DNA of 64,000 nucleotides, taken from Promicromonospora sp. AC04 (GTDB lineage Bacteria > Actinomycetota > Actinomycetes > Actinomycetales > Cellulomonadaceae). Shown here piece after piece: positions 33,344 to 41,760 of this stretch (its first letter is position 1; the number at the start of each line of letters is the position of its first letter). The stretch covers positions 1,218,268 through 1,282,267 of the forward strand of contig NZ_QBUG01000001.1 in assembly GCF_003058225.1 (NCBI RefSeq). The letters run 5' to 3'. A program made the position numbers and the translations under genes. The notes under the pieces are model-generated. The model saw only the letters and a program-made list of their open reading frames with translations. It did no database searches and had not been told where the DNA came from.

Positions 33344-34090
33344 TCAGATCCAGGTGCGCCAGAACGCGCCGTCCGCACCCTCGAGGAGTGCTTCGCGCAG
33401 CCCGACTGGCCGCACATCGGCTTCGGCCAGGTCAGCCACGGCCAGCCAGTCGGTCTCGAGCACCCGGCCACGAGGTGGAGCGCTGTCGCTGGTCGACATG
33501 GCCAGGGCTTCGAACACCAGCGTGATCGCCTCGTCCGTCGTGTCGACCGGGCCACCAGCATTGACCTCGCCCTGGTCGATGAGACCCGCGAACCCGACGA
33601 TGGTGACAGCCAGACCTGTCTGCTCGGCAATGTGGCCGAGCAACGCGCCCTGAACGGACTGCGCTCCCGGCTCGAAGGAGCCTCCAGGGAGAAACGACCA
33701 GCTCTGTCCGCGTTGGCGGAGCACGAGAAACCGTCCGTCACGTTGGATCAAGGCCCGCGCGGTGACCTGGTTCGCGACCATTGCCGCAGCAGGCCTTAGC
33801 GGGCCGGCAGCACGCGGCACGCCGCGCGGTGCGGGGAAGAAGCCGAGTTCCTCGTCGGAGACGGCACCCAGTACGGCACGGAGTGCATCGCGGTACAGCT
33901 TGCCGGGCCTGCGTACCTCGCCGCGTTCCCACCGGCCGACCTCCTTGCCGGCGAGCACGCTCGGGCGTCCGGTCCGCGCCTGGATGTACTCGTTGACCAG
34001 CCCAGCGAGCTCCGACCGTGACATCGGCAGCCCCGAGCCCGATGGCGACGGCATGGCTTCCCGCCGCGACCGCAACCTCTCGTTCGTCAC
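33344..34090 (-). CDS. HTH-NUDIX regulator with a degenerate Nudix box
   Basis: 248 residues. Residues 1-80 match the actinomycete XRE-type domain that begins NERLRSRREAMPSPS and continues with KEVGRWERGEVRRPG. Residues about 100-240 fit a Nudix fold (RFLVLRQRGQSWSFLPGGSFEPG). The Nudix box REUxEE motif is not kept: this region reads LLGHIAEQTGL, without the Arg and the metal-binding glutamate pair in place. I infer a ligand-sensing rather than hydrolytic domain. The GTG start overlaps the preceding stop (GTGA); last gene of the degenerate lanthipeptide-like operon. Confidence 0.75.
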   Translation of the reverse strand: MTNERLRSRREAMPSPSGSGLPMSRSELAGLVNEYIQARTGRPSVLAGKEVGRWERGEVRRPGKLYRDALRAVLGAVSDEELGFFPAPRGVPRAAGPLRPAAAMVANQVTARALIQRDGRFLVLRQRGQSWSFLPGGSFEPGAQSVQGALLGHIAEQTGLAVTIVGFAGLIDQGEVNAGGPVDTTDEAITLVFEALAMSTSDSAPPRGRVLETDWLAVADLAEADVRPVGLREALLEGADGAFWRTWI

Positions 34091-34521
34091 CCCTTACCTA
34101 CCCCAGCACCTCGCGCAGGCCCCTGCCGGACGGCCCCACCTGACGGGCTGGACAGCGTGACCGACACCAACCATGCGTTCGGCGCCTCGACAGTGAGCCA
34201 CCCACGCCAGCACCAGTCGTCCGCGGGGCTGCGCCGTGGGACAGCGGGCAGCCACAATGCGGCGGCAAGGAGGGCTGCTTCGTCGGGTTCCGGGAGGCGC
34301 AGGTGCGCGTCGACGACCCAGATCGGGTGCCCGTCACGGGCTTGCATGGGGAGCATGCTCGCGTCGACGTGCACGACACAGTCCGCAGGGATTCCGGCGG
34401 CTGCGGCCAGCCGGCGCACGTGGATCCCGACCGCGACGAGCCGCGACTCAGCAACCGGTAGAGGGATCCCCCCGCCGCGCGCCTGGTCACCTACTCCGGG
34501 GCGCGGCCAGTTGCCGGTCAT
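34087..34521 (-). CDS. hypothetical protein, 144 aa
   Basis: Unrecognised. The N-terminus is Pro/Gly-rich, the middle has DCVVHVDASMLPMQARDG and IWVVDAHLRLPEPDE strands, then a tryptophan-rich DDWCWRGWLTV. Both ends overlap neighbours by 4 bases (ATGA before, GTGA after), so it is locked into the operon between the repeat protein and the HTH-NUDIX regulator. The FxLD operon has no equivalent gene. Confidence 0.6.
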   Translation of the reverse strand: MTGNWPRPGVGDQARGGGIPLPVAESRLVAVGIHVRRLAAAAGIPADCVVHVDASMLPMQARDGHPIWVVDAHLRLPEPDEAALLAAALWLPAVPRRSPADDWCWRGWLTVEAPNAWLVSVTLSSPSGGAVRQGPARGAGVGKG

Positions 34522-35744
34522 AGGTCGTACCTGACAGCGTGGGCAGCGAGCTCTACCGCGTCTTGGAGTTGTGTCAGCAGGCGGCCGGTCAGGCCCTTGC
34601 CGGTCAGCCCCGCGACCTCGACGACCTCCTCGAGGCGGGCGCGGTGCCGCTCCGGTATCGCCCCTGTGATCGTGGCGTGCCGCAGGACCTCTTGAGCTGC
34701 GTACCCATCGCCCGACCCCAGCGCTTCCCGGGCGACCCGGGCCGCGATCTCCGTAGCTGCCGGGTGCTGGTTCCCGCGGGCAATGACCGCGACGACGGCG
34801 CCATACCGTGCCCGGAAGTACGCGTACCCCTCGCCCGGGCTGGTGCTGGCCCGGTACCGGTCAACCATCACGATGGCCGCGTCGTACCTCTTCGCAGTCG
34901 CCGCGCACAACGCAGTCAGGCACGCAGCCACGTCGTAGTCGATGTCCGAGGACCTGTCCGACTGGGCCACGAGATCCCGGGCGACATTGCCGTCCCGGGT
35001 CAGCAGACGCGAGATGGCCAAGACCTGGCGCCCTTCGAGAAGCCGCGTACCGGAACCGCCGTAGGTGCGAGCAAGGTCGGCGGCCTCGGCCCACCGGCCA
35101 GCGCGAGCCAGGGCAGCAGTTCCTCCGACCAGCAGCTGGGCCTGCGCCAGCGCGACGAGCCGGCGATGCTCCTCCGGGGTGCTGTTGACGTCACCCAACG
35201 GCACTGCCACAGGCCGAATCACGCCGTCGAGCATGATCGCTGCCCGGCGGTAGGTCGCCTCCAGGACTCGGATCAGCATCGTTACACCGCGATCCGGGGC
35301 AGGGTCGGTCTGCAGTGCAGTGCGCGCGAGACTGGTCGCCGCTCCGACGACCTGCCCCGCCTCCAAGACCGTCAGCGGACGGGTCAGCCCGGTGTAGAGC
35401 TCGATGTGCCGGGTGACGATCTGTCGCGCACGGTCCGGCTGGTGGCAGTCTCGGGCGATCAACGCCGCCCCGGTCAGGGCCTTGCCTGCCTCCTGGACCG
35501 CGAGAGGTCGGTCGGTCTCAGCTATGGCGGCGCGTGCGGCGATCGTCACCCGGTCCAGCCGAGCACGCAGCGGCGGGCATGTCGGGCGACGACGGGCTGC
35601 CAGCGGGAAGCACGCAGCGATCTCTCCTCGCTCAACACGGCCTGTTCGCACCGTGCCCGCTACGGGGTCCGTGTACTGGTCGGGGGCCGCGGTCGTGGGC
35701 GACGCGTGCGTGGCGGAGGTGCGTGTACTGATCATGGTGGTCAT
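34518..35744 (-). CDS. helical repeat protein, paralogue of the 52328 gene
   Basis: 408 residues, almost all helical in repeats of about 35-45 residues, TPR-like, with no catalytic motif. It is a paralogue of the last gene of the FxLD operon: both share a FPL...RP.CPPL block near residue 45, LEGRQ in the middle, GDGYAAQEVLRH versus DGYAAREVLQH, and AGLTGKGLTGRLLTQLQDA versus CGLTGGELTGRALATLLDA at the end. Having a copy in each lanthipeptide-type operon suggests a scaffold or peptide-binding role in maturation. The ribosome site is weak. Confidence 0.65.
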   Translation of the reverse strand: MTTMISTRTSATHASPTTAAPDQYTDPVAGTVRTGRVERGEIAACFPLAARRRPTCPPLRARLDRVTIAARAAIAETDRPLAVQEAGKALTGAALIARDCHQPDRARQIVTRHIELYTGLTRPLTVLEAGQVVGAATSLARTALQTDPAPDRGVTMLIRVLEATYRRAAIMLDGVIRPVAVPLGDVNSTPEEHRRLVALAQAQLLVGGTAALARAGRWAEAADLARTYGGSGTRLLEGRQVLAISRLLTRDGNVARDLVAQSDRSSDIDYDVAACLTALCAATAKRYDAAIVMVDRYRASTSPGEGYAYFRARYGAVVAVIARGNQHPAATEIAARVAREALGSGDGYAAQEVLRHATITGAIPERHRARLEEVVEVAGLTGKGLTGRLLTQLQDAVELAAHAVRYDL

Positions 35745-35817
35745 CTCGAGGTCCGTAGTGCGTCAAAGTTCGCGGCGGCGAGGATGTCGCCGCAGGCTGG
35801 TGTGGCTCTGGTCGGTG

Positions 35818-36729
35818 TCATCGTTTGCCCTTGGCCCACAGGGCGTTGCGGATCGCGACGGCCAGGATCTGCTGGTCGGCCGGGTTCAGGCCGAGCCGGT
35901 TCCAGTGCGCCGCCACGGCGTGCCGCAGGTCGCACTGCAGCGCGTCGGGGACCGTGGCGCTAGGTGTGGGAGTGAAGCCCTGGTGGGTCAGGGCGCACAC
36001 GCGTTCCCCGGCGTCTGCCAGGGCACTGGCCCACACTGCCGCGTATGGGTCCAGCTCCAGCAACCGTGTCGCGGGCGTGAGCAGGTAGGCACCGAGCATC
36101 TCGGTCAGCCCGTGGGCCCGGACTCTCGCGGCCTCTCCCAGCGGGGTTGCGTCGAGCCAGTGCTGGTCGACGAAGTCCGCCGTCTGCGGAGTGCTCAGGC
36201 CCGCCGCGTGGCACAGGGCCACGGTCAGGATCCCAGCCAGGTGCCGGGGCACGAGCAGAGGATGGTCCTCGCGCAGGTAGTCCAGGACGCCCTGGCTGTC
36301 GGCACAGTGCAGGTCCGCCAGCACCAAAGCCCGCGGCGCCGGTACACCGGGCAGGTTCCCTACCGGCCGCACCGAGAGCGGGGCTGGTGTCGGTATGGCC
36401 CACCAGGGACCTGCCCTTCCGGCGTGGCCTGCCTGGTTCACCCGTTTGGCCGCCCGAATCGCGGGCAGGCCCTGCAGGTAGACGCGCCAGCCCCGGTCCT
36501 GGTTCAGGAACCACCACCGGCCGCCGGCCTGTGCGCACAACTCGTCCAGAACATCGGCAACCACGATCGCCTCGGCCGTGCGAGCCTCGGGCCCGGCGGT
36601 GAAGACGAGGTCGAGCTGGGACCAGCCGACCATGTCCGCCGGCGCTGGCCTCGGGCTGGGCACCACGACCGTGCCCTGCATGTCCGACTGGGTGCGGGGC
36701 GTGGGCAGGTAGAGGATCGTGCCGCTCAT
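35818..36729 (-). CDS. stand-alone SpaB_C-like protein, degenerate
   Basis: 303 residues, related to the thiopeptide-type biosynthesis (SpaB C-terminal) domain that in LanB enzymes eliminates glutamate from glutamylated Ser/Thr. It shares WWFLNQDRGWRVYL (residues 72-85), CADSQGVLDYL and HWNRLGLNPADQ with the intact paralogue at 51393. The YEPE and FGG segment that the paralogue has between these blocks is missing and replaced by a Pro-rich stretch (PTPAPLSVRPVGNLPG). Loss of this part questions lyase activity. Its ATG overlaps the LanC-like stop (ATGA). Confidence 0.72.
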   Translation of the reverse strand: MSGTILYLPTPRTQSDMQGTVVVPSPRPAPADMVGWSQLDLVFTAGPEARTAEAIVVADVLDELCAQAGGRWWFLNQDRGWRVYLQGLPAIRAAKRVNQAGHAGRAGPWWAIPTPAPLSVRPVGNLPGVPAPRALVLADLHCADSQGVLDYLREDHPLLVPRHLAGILTVALCHAAGLSTPQTADFVDQHWLDATPLGEAARVRAHGLTEMLGAYLLTPATRLLELDPYAAVWASALADAGERVCALTHQGFTPTPSATVPDALQCDLRHAVAAHWNRLGLNPADQQILAVAIRNALWAKGKR

Positions 36730-38018
36730 TCAGCCCACCCGATCCCCAGGACGCCGTCGCCACCGCAGACCGGGGACGCGCGCCGGCGCAACGACTCGAA
36801 CACCAACCGCGTACCGAACCGGCCGAACAAGAACTCGGAGTCGTCCGGGTCGGGCAGGACCCGGCTGGTACGCGACACCGCCGAGCCGGCCACGCTCAAC
36901 CGGTGCAGCAAGGGAGGGATCCGCGAGTCGGACAAGGGGTGGAACCGTTCGGCGTCCTCAGCAGCACGCAGCACAGTCAGATACATGCCACCGGTCCCCG
37001 AATACAGGTCAGGCTCACTGATCGGACCGACCTGCGACTGGATCAGGCAAGACGCGATCGCGTCCTCCGCTGCGATTCTGGCCTGCTCGTCCTTACGGGC
37101 GATCGCGGCCATCTGCAGCGCCCGCCCGATACCTGGGGTGCCGTGCGCCCACGTCGGCTCCAAAGGCGACGGCTCGTCCTGACCCACCGGGGTCATGTGC
37201 CCGGTGCGTAACTCCTCCAGGCTCAACCGGTTGGGCCACCACACCACCCGCTCAGGGGTCTCCTGCCGCCACCTCGCGTACCAGCCGACGATCTGGTCGA
37301 TCGCCTCACCGTGCCCGGGAACACGATGCCCCGCCCGATACGCTGCGGCCAACACCGCCAAGATGCCGGCCCCGCCGCGAGCCATTCCGAAGCCCGCGTG
37401 CCCAGCCAGTGCCACCGGCGCCCCTGCCGCCTCCGGGCGCCGCACGCTCGGAGTCCACCACCCGGGCAGCCGTACCTCGCCCAGCATGCGGTCCCGTGCG
37501 CGGTCCACTAGGTACATCAGCACGTCCTTGAGCGCCCACGACAGAGCCTCGTTCGATACGGGCTGGTGAACCACGCGGCGAAGTAGCACGACGCCGAGCC
37601 CTGTCAGACCGTCCACCAGGCTGAATTCGTCGACCTGTGGCGGTGCCCCCGACGCGACCCGGGCCTCGACAGCGGTCAGCCGGTCGTTCGTGACGGTGAC
37701 CAGATGTTGATCCAGGATCGCTAGCTCGTGGGCCCACCGGGCGCGATAGTGGCCGGTGGAGTCCAGGACAAACGCCAGCGCGGGCGCCCCATAGAACAGG
37801 CTCGCGCGAACCGACCGGTCCACGGGGCGATGAGTGGCTTCGAGGAGCCAGTCGGTCACCTCGTCCCACGAGCCTTCGGGGCTGGTTGCGGCCAGCTCGA
37901 CCTCGAACAACATCCGGGCCAGATCACCATCCGCCAACGACTGTGCCGGGTCCTGCGGCCCGTCGCCCAAGGCAGGCACGCGCCCGGACCGTCGCGGCGA
38001 GCGCGGGGTGGCGATCAC
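36726..38018 (-). CDS. LanC-like protein lacking all zinc ligands
   Basis: 430 residues with clear LanC (lanthionine cyclase) fold and strong similarity to the intact paralogue at 50236 (shared SLFYGAPALAFVL, RLPGWW, EELRTG). LanC enzymes bind zinc through a Cys in WCYG and Cys-His in CHG, and use a catalytic His in AHG. Here these read W290-A-H-G, L338-Y-S-G and A213-R-G. Every ligand is replaced, so no zinc-thiolate chemistry is expected. Another binding or catalytic role is likely. The GTG start overlaps the stop of the 38-aa peptide gene (GTGA). Confidence 0.85.
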   Translation of the reverse strand: MIATPRSPRRSGRVPALGDGPQDPAQSLADGDLARMLFEVELAATSPEGSWDEVTDWLLEATHRPVDRSVRASLFYGAPALAFVLDSTGHYRARWAHELAILDQHLVTVTNDRLTAVEARVASGAPPQVDEFSLVDGLTGLGVVLLRRVVHQPVSNEALSWALKDVLMYLVDRARDRMLGEVRLPGWWTPSVRRPEAAGAPVALAGHAGFGMARGGAGILAVLAAAYRAGHRVPGHGEAIDQIVGWYARWRQETPERVVWWPNRLSLEELRTGHMTPVGQDEPSPLEPTWAHGTPGIGRALQMAAIARKDEQARIAAEDAIASCLIQSQVGPISEPDLYSGTGGMYLTVLRAAEDAERFHPLSDSRIPPLLHRLSVAGSAVSRTSRVLPDPDDSEFLFGRFGTRLVFESLRRRASPVCGGDGVLGIGWAE

Positions 38019-38131
38019 GGGGTGCCCCGAATGGGGTCTCGCAGAGCGGCCTGTACCTGGACCTGCAGACCCAGGTAGGTGCCCGACCAGTTCGGCAGGT
38101 CGATTGGGGGATAGCAGTCTTGCGTGCCCAT
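38015..38131 (-). CDS. 38-aa peptide coupled to the LanC-like gene; candidate precursor
   Basis: A short gene with an excellent AAGGAGG site 6-7 bases before its ATG. The peptide starts MGTQDCYPPIDLPNWSG, has TYLGLQVQVQ in the middle and ends DPIRGTP. It holds one Cys (C6), Ser16 and three Thr. Its TGA overlaps the GTG of the LanC-like gene by 4 bases. Strong translation signals at the head of a modification-type operon suggest a substrate or regulatory peptide. It has no FxLD motif and too few Cys for a normal lanthipeptide. Function not established. Confidence 0.6.
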   Translation of the reverse strand: MGTQDCYPPIDLPNWSGTYLGLQVQVQAALRDPIRGTP

Positions 38132-38161
38132 CTTGGGCCTCCTTGCATCACTTCTTGGGGA

Positions 38162-38201
38162 CCCGACCGGTGACGGTTTCTCCGGCATGTCACCGGTCGG
38201 G
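38162..38201 (-). terminator. hairpin upstream of the 38-aa peptide gene
   Basis: A perfect 13-bp stem (CCCGACCGGTGAC and complement) with a 14-base loop, 31 bases before the peptide start codon. It either ends transcription from the HAD gene on the same strand or forms a 5'-leader attenuator for the peptide operon. No T tract. Confidence 0.5.
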
Positions 38202-38395
38202 AGTTAGGGGAGCTGCCTGCGCACGGTCATCGAGTACGACAGAGAAAGGGCGAGCTGCGCTGGGTTGGTCACGCGCGAGGCCGTTTTCAGAGGCTGGGCC
38301 AGATGAATAGCAACTTGTGGCGAGCTGAACGATGCGCGGCCACAAGGGGTGACGGTCCGTCGCGACACGGGCCGAGGCGGCTACGCCGGTCGTCG

Positions 38396-39208
38396 TCACG
38401 CCGGGACAGTCGCGGGCAGAAGCGACCGGAGCACCATGGCAGCGCCGTCTTCCTGAAGCGTGCCGGTGACCTCGTCAGCCACGTCACGCAGCTCGGCCGG
38501 AGCATGAGCCATGGCGACCCCACGCGCCGCCCAGCCCAGCATCTGCAAATCGTTCAGTCCGTCACCGACGGCTACGGTGCCCTCGGATAGGACACCGAGC
38601 CTGTCCAGCACGTTGTCCAGAGCGGTGGCCTTGGAGAGATTCGGCGGGGTGACATCGAGCCACCTGTCGCCGTCAGTGTTCACCGTCACCTCGTGGCTAC
38701 CGAGGTCGTCGAGCAGCTCGTTCACGCCAGGCGAGCTGACGATCAACCGCGTAGTGGGCCGCTCGGTGAGACGCTGAAGGTCGACCAGCATCTGGTACCC
38801 GTTGAGGTCTCCCGATGGGAACAGACGCGTCACCCTGTAGCCCTTGCCTACGACCTCCACCGCGAACCGAGCACCCGGGAACCGGGCCCGCACCGTGTCG
38901 ACCACCAAACGCGGATCGAAGGTCAGCACCTGATGCAGGTGATAGCCAGCCGGAGCACCAAGCGCCAAACGCGCGACCACCGCACCGTTGGACGCGACCA
39001 CCCAGCCCTCGGTAATCCCGAGCTCACGCGCGACCGCCAGTACCCCAACCAGCGAGCGACCTGAGGCCAGCACCACATGGTGCCCGGCAGCGCGCACATC
39101 AGCGACCGCGTCACGGACGCCTTGTGAGATCTTCGTCGTGCCGGGGATGGCGATCGTGCCATCGATGTCGAGTACTACCAGGGTTGGTTGTGATGCGATC
39201 CAGGTCAT
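38396..39208 (-). CDS. HAD-superfamily phosphatase (Cof/IIB type)
   Basis: 270 residues. Motif I is VVLDIDGTIA, motif II is VVLASGRS, a Lys lies in LSKATALDNVL, and motif IV is GDGLNDLQML: the complete catalytic set of HAD class IIB phosphatases acting on sugar phosphates, nucleotides or cofactors. AGGAG precedes the ATG. It is divergent from the first HTH-TPR regulator, and the 17-bp palindrome lies between them. With APH-fold kinases nearby, a kinase-phosphatase pair on a common metabolite is possible but unproved. Confidence 0.88.
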   Translation of the reverse strand: MTWIASQPTLVVLDIDGTIAIPGTTKISQGVRDAVADVRAAGHHVVLASGRSLVGVLAVARELGITEGWVVASNGAVVARLALGAPAGYHLHQVLTFDPRLVVDTVRARFPGARFAVEVVGKGYRVTRLFPSGDLNGYQMLVDLQRLTERPTTRLIVSSPGVNELLDDLGSHEVTVNTDGDRWLDVTPPNLSKATALDNVLDRLGVLSEGTVAVGDGLNDLQMLGWAARGVAMAHAPAELRDVADEVTGTLQEDGAAMVLRSLLPATVPA

Positions 39209-39358
39209 GGTCGTGCTCCTGTGTGCTGGTCTTCAGCGACCGGGTATGGGACGCCGTCCCCCTCGGGAGATCGGGAAACCTTCAAAGTCGAAAAATTCCA
39301 CCGCTGTGGGGCGTCGGGTAATACCGGCGAGGGGTCCGCTTGTGCAGTCGGCGTCTGC

Positions 39359-39375
39359 GACTACCACCGGTAGTC
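39359..39375. promoter_or_regulatory. operator palindrome GACTACC-ACC-GGTAGTC
   Basis: A 7-bp perfect inverted repeat around a 3-base centre, 79 bases before the first HTH-TPR regulator start and about 150 before the divergent HAD start. The same arms occur at 45006 at a matching distance from the paralogous regulator. Confidence 0.72.
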
Positions 39376-39454
39376 ACATCCGCTAGTTATTCGCCCGCAG
39401 GACAAGCAGTCGTGGCTAGGCTGACCACACTCGCTAGAAGGGGCCGTTTGTGCG

Positions 39455-40828
39455 ATGAACCTTGACCAGAGTGACGCGGACACAATCAGCCCTGTGCACT
39501 GGGAACGCGTGGAGATGCGACAGGCTCTTGCACATCGAGATCTCAAGACCGTGTATGAGCTTCTAGGACAGCTCGGCATCTCGCAGCATCGGATAGCCCG
39601 GCTGACCGGTCAGGCCCAGTCCGAGGTCTACGCAATACTGAACCGAGGTCGGCAGGTCGTTGCCCACGACGTCCTTGTGCGTATCGCAGACGGCCTCGGT
39701 GTCCCCCGCGGATACCTCGGCTTGGCCTACGACGATGGAACCGCGGCGCTCCTTAATCTTGACTCGCCAACACCTGGCCTGGCGGGAAGTCGTGGTCGCG
39801 ATCAGACTCAGACGCTGCTTGCTCACGCCGCAGCCGCCACGATGGGGGTCGCCGAGACCGATGCCTCAACCTTCTGGCAGCCCATCGACCAGTACGTCGC
39901 CCCAGTGCCAGACAAAATCGGGACGAGTGACGTCGCGCATGTTGAAGCCCTCACCGATGCCATGCGTCTGGTCGACGACAAGCACGGAGGCGGGGCCTGC
40001 CGGGATGCAATAGCCGCGCAGGTGCGCTGGAGCCAGCAGCTCTTGACCACTCAGATGGCTGAGGTCACACGCAAGCGGCTACTGATCGCGTTGGCAGACC
40101 TGCACGTCGTCGCGGGCTGGTCCTCCTTCGACCTGGGTATGCACACGGTCGCGGCCTCGTACTTCAAGCGGGCCCTAGACCTGTCACGCGCCGGAGACAA
40201 CTGGGCGTTGACCGCGACCGTGCTGTACACAATGGCGCGCCTGCACCTCCACATCGGGATGCCCGGCGTCGGCCTGCGATTCCTGCAGCTCGGCCAAATC
40301 GCCGCACAGAGCTCCGGGAGCCCCTTCATGGTCTCCCTGATCTGCGTAAACGAAGCCTGGGCGCACGCGATGATGGACAACCGCCGGCAGATGGAACAAT
40401 CGCTTGTGCGCGCCGCCGACGAGCTCCACGCAGCCGACGACAACCAACCCCGACGATGGCCCAGGTTCTACGGGCAGGGCGAACTCCACGCGATGACAGG
40501 CACAGCCCAGTCGGCGCTGCCATCGGCAGACGACGCGCTGCTCGATTCCGCCCGCCAGAACCTCGAGCACTCGTTCACGGAGCGCGGTGACGAGCATCCC
40601 CGCAGCAGCGCCCTAGCACTGCCAATCCTCGCGCTCACCGATCTCCGCCTCGGCAACATCGACGCTGGCCTCGACCGAGCGGGCCGGGCCCTCAGCGCAG
40701 CACGCCAGATCAACTCGGCGAGGATCGTCGACCGGCTCACGCCGTTGGCCAACCATCTCGGAGCGGTTGCAACCACCGGCGCTCTGGACATACAGGCCGG
40801 CATCAACGCTCTACAAGGAGCATCATGA
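39455..40828 (+). CDS. HTH-TPR transcriptional regulator 1
   Basis: 457 residues. The N-terminal 80 residues form a Cro/C1-type helix-turn-helix (GISQHRIARLTGQAQSEVYAI, then ADGLGVPRGYLGLAYDD). The rest, from about 130, is helical repeats of TPR type that likely sense a peptide or small molecule. Very similar to the regulator at 43548 across the HTH, with the same 17-bp palindrome upstream, so the two probably bind the same DNA. Its stop overlaps the start of an APH-fold kinase (ATGA), coupling the pair. Confidence 0.85.
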   Translation: MNLDQSDADTISPVHWERVEMRQALAHRDLKTVYELLGQLGISQHRIARLTGQAQSEVYAILNRGRQVVAHDVLVRIADGLGVPRGYLGLAYDDGTAALLNLDSPTPGLAGSRGRDQTQTLLAHAAAATMGVAETDASTFWQPIDQYVAPVPDKIGTSDVAHVEALTDAMRLVDDKHGGGACRDAIAAQVRWSQQLLTTQMAEVTRKRLLIALADLHVVAGWSSFDLGMHTVAASYFKRALDLSRAGDNWALTATVLYTMARLHLHIGMPGVGLRFLQLGQIAAQSSGSPFMVSLICVNEAWAHAMMDNRRQMEQSLVRAADELHAADDNQPRRWPRFYGQGELHAMTGTAQSALPSADDALLDSARQNLEHSFTERGDEHPRSSALALPILALTDLRLGNIDAGLDRAGRALSAARQINSARIVDRLTPLANHLGAVATTGALDIQAGINALQGAS

Positions 40829-41754
40829 CCAGCACTACGGATTTCCCATCGCCCTTCGGTGACCTATTGAGCATGGCGTGCGAGCACGCCGGACTCGATG
40901 CGACCGGTGCCCGCCTGATCAAGCTGACGAATAACGCCGTGTTCTCGCTGGCCCGTGACCCGTACGTCATTCGGATTGCCGCTTCGGACCTGGTCGGCGC
41001 GCAAGCCAGAAAAGCGGTCAGCTTCGCACAGTGGCTCGCCGCAAACGATGTGCCGACGATCGTGCCGATGGACGGCCTTGATCAACCGTTCGACGTCGAA
41101 GGTCACCAAGTGACGATCTGGCAGCTCGTACCGTCCAACGATGGCCGGCCGACAGTACGCGCGCTCGCGGAAATACTGCGCACGCTCCACAGCAGCCCCG
41201 GCGAAGCGCCAGACCTGCCGGCTTGGGACGAGATCGGATCCATCCGACGCAAGTTGTCCGCGCAGGACGTGTTATCTACCGAGCATCTCGTCTTCCTCAC
41301 CGACCAGGTCGACGAACTCGCCACGCTCCTGCACGACGTCGACTATGTACTGCCGACGGGACCGATCCATGGGGACGCGCACACTGGGAGCCTCATCGCT
41401 GGTACGGACGGCACCGTCCTATGTGACTTCGACACCGCTGCCAACGGCCCCCGCGAGTGGGACCTGATGCCGATCGCGGTGAACACCGCCCGCTTCGCCG
41501 AGCTCACCGACGAGCAAGACCAGCTCGCAGACGAGTACGGCTTCGACGTCCGCGACTGGGATCACTACGACACCATGCGCCGCATCCGGGAGCTTCAGGT
41601 CCTGGTCGCACCCCTACCGATCTTGTCCTTCGACGCCGGAGTGCGAACCGAGTGGAACCTGAGGTACGAGAGCATCCGGGCCGGGAACGCCACGGCGGTT
41701 TGGACTCCGTGGAACCGAGTAGACCTCGCGGCGCGATCGAACCGCGACGCCTAG
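40825..41754 (+). CDS. APH-fold kinase 1 (catalytic Asn replaced)
   Basis: 309-residue aminoglycoside phosphotransferase/choline-kinase-fold protein. The Brenner-type loop is H182-GDAHTG-S189, where the usual metal-binding Asn is Ser, and the DxD is D201-F-D203. A conserved NGPREWDL follows. Two paralogues lie next to it at 41761 and 42651. Family members phosphorylate small hydroxyl compounds, but nothing shows aminoglycoside resistance. Translationally coupled to HTH-TPR 1. Confidence 0.82.
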   Translation: MTSTTDFPSPFGDLLSMACEHAGLDATGARLIKLTNNAVFSLARDPYVIRIAASDLVGAQARKAVSFAQWLAANDVPTIVPMDGLDQPFDVEGHQVTIWQLVPSNDGRPTVRALAEILRTLHSSPGEAPDLPAWDEIGSIRRKLSAQDVLSTEHLVFLTDQVDELATLLHDVDYVLPTGPIHGDAHTGSLIAGTDGTVLCDFDTAANGPREWDLMPIAVNTARFAELTDEQDQLADEYGFDVRDWDHYDTMRRIRELQVLVAPLPILSFDAGVRTEWNLRYESIRAGNATAVWTPWNRVDLAARSNRDA

Positions 41755-41760
41755 GTGTGT

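Noticed and set aside
33298..33799. Plus-strand ORFs across the HTH-NUDIX gene
   Set aside because: Antisense shadows starting inside the terminator stem; the minus-strand frame has HTH and Nudix features.
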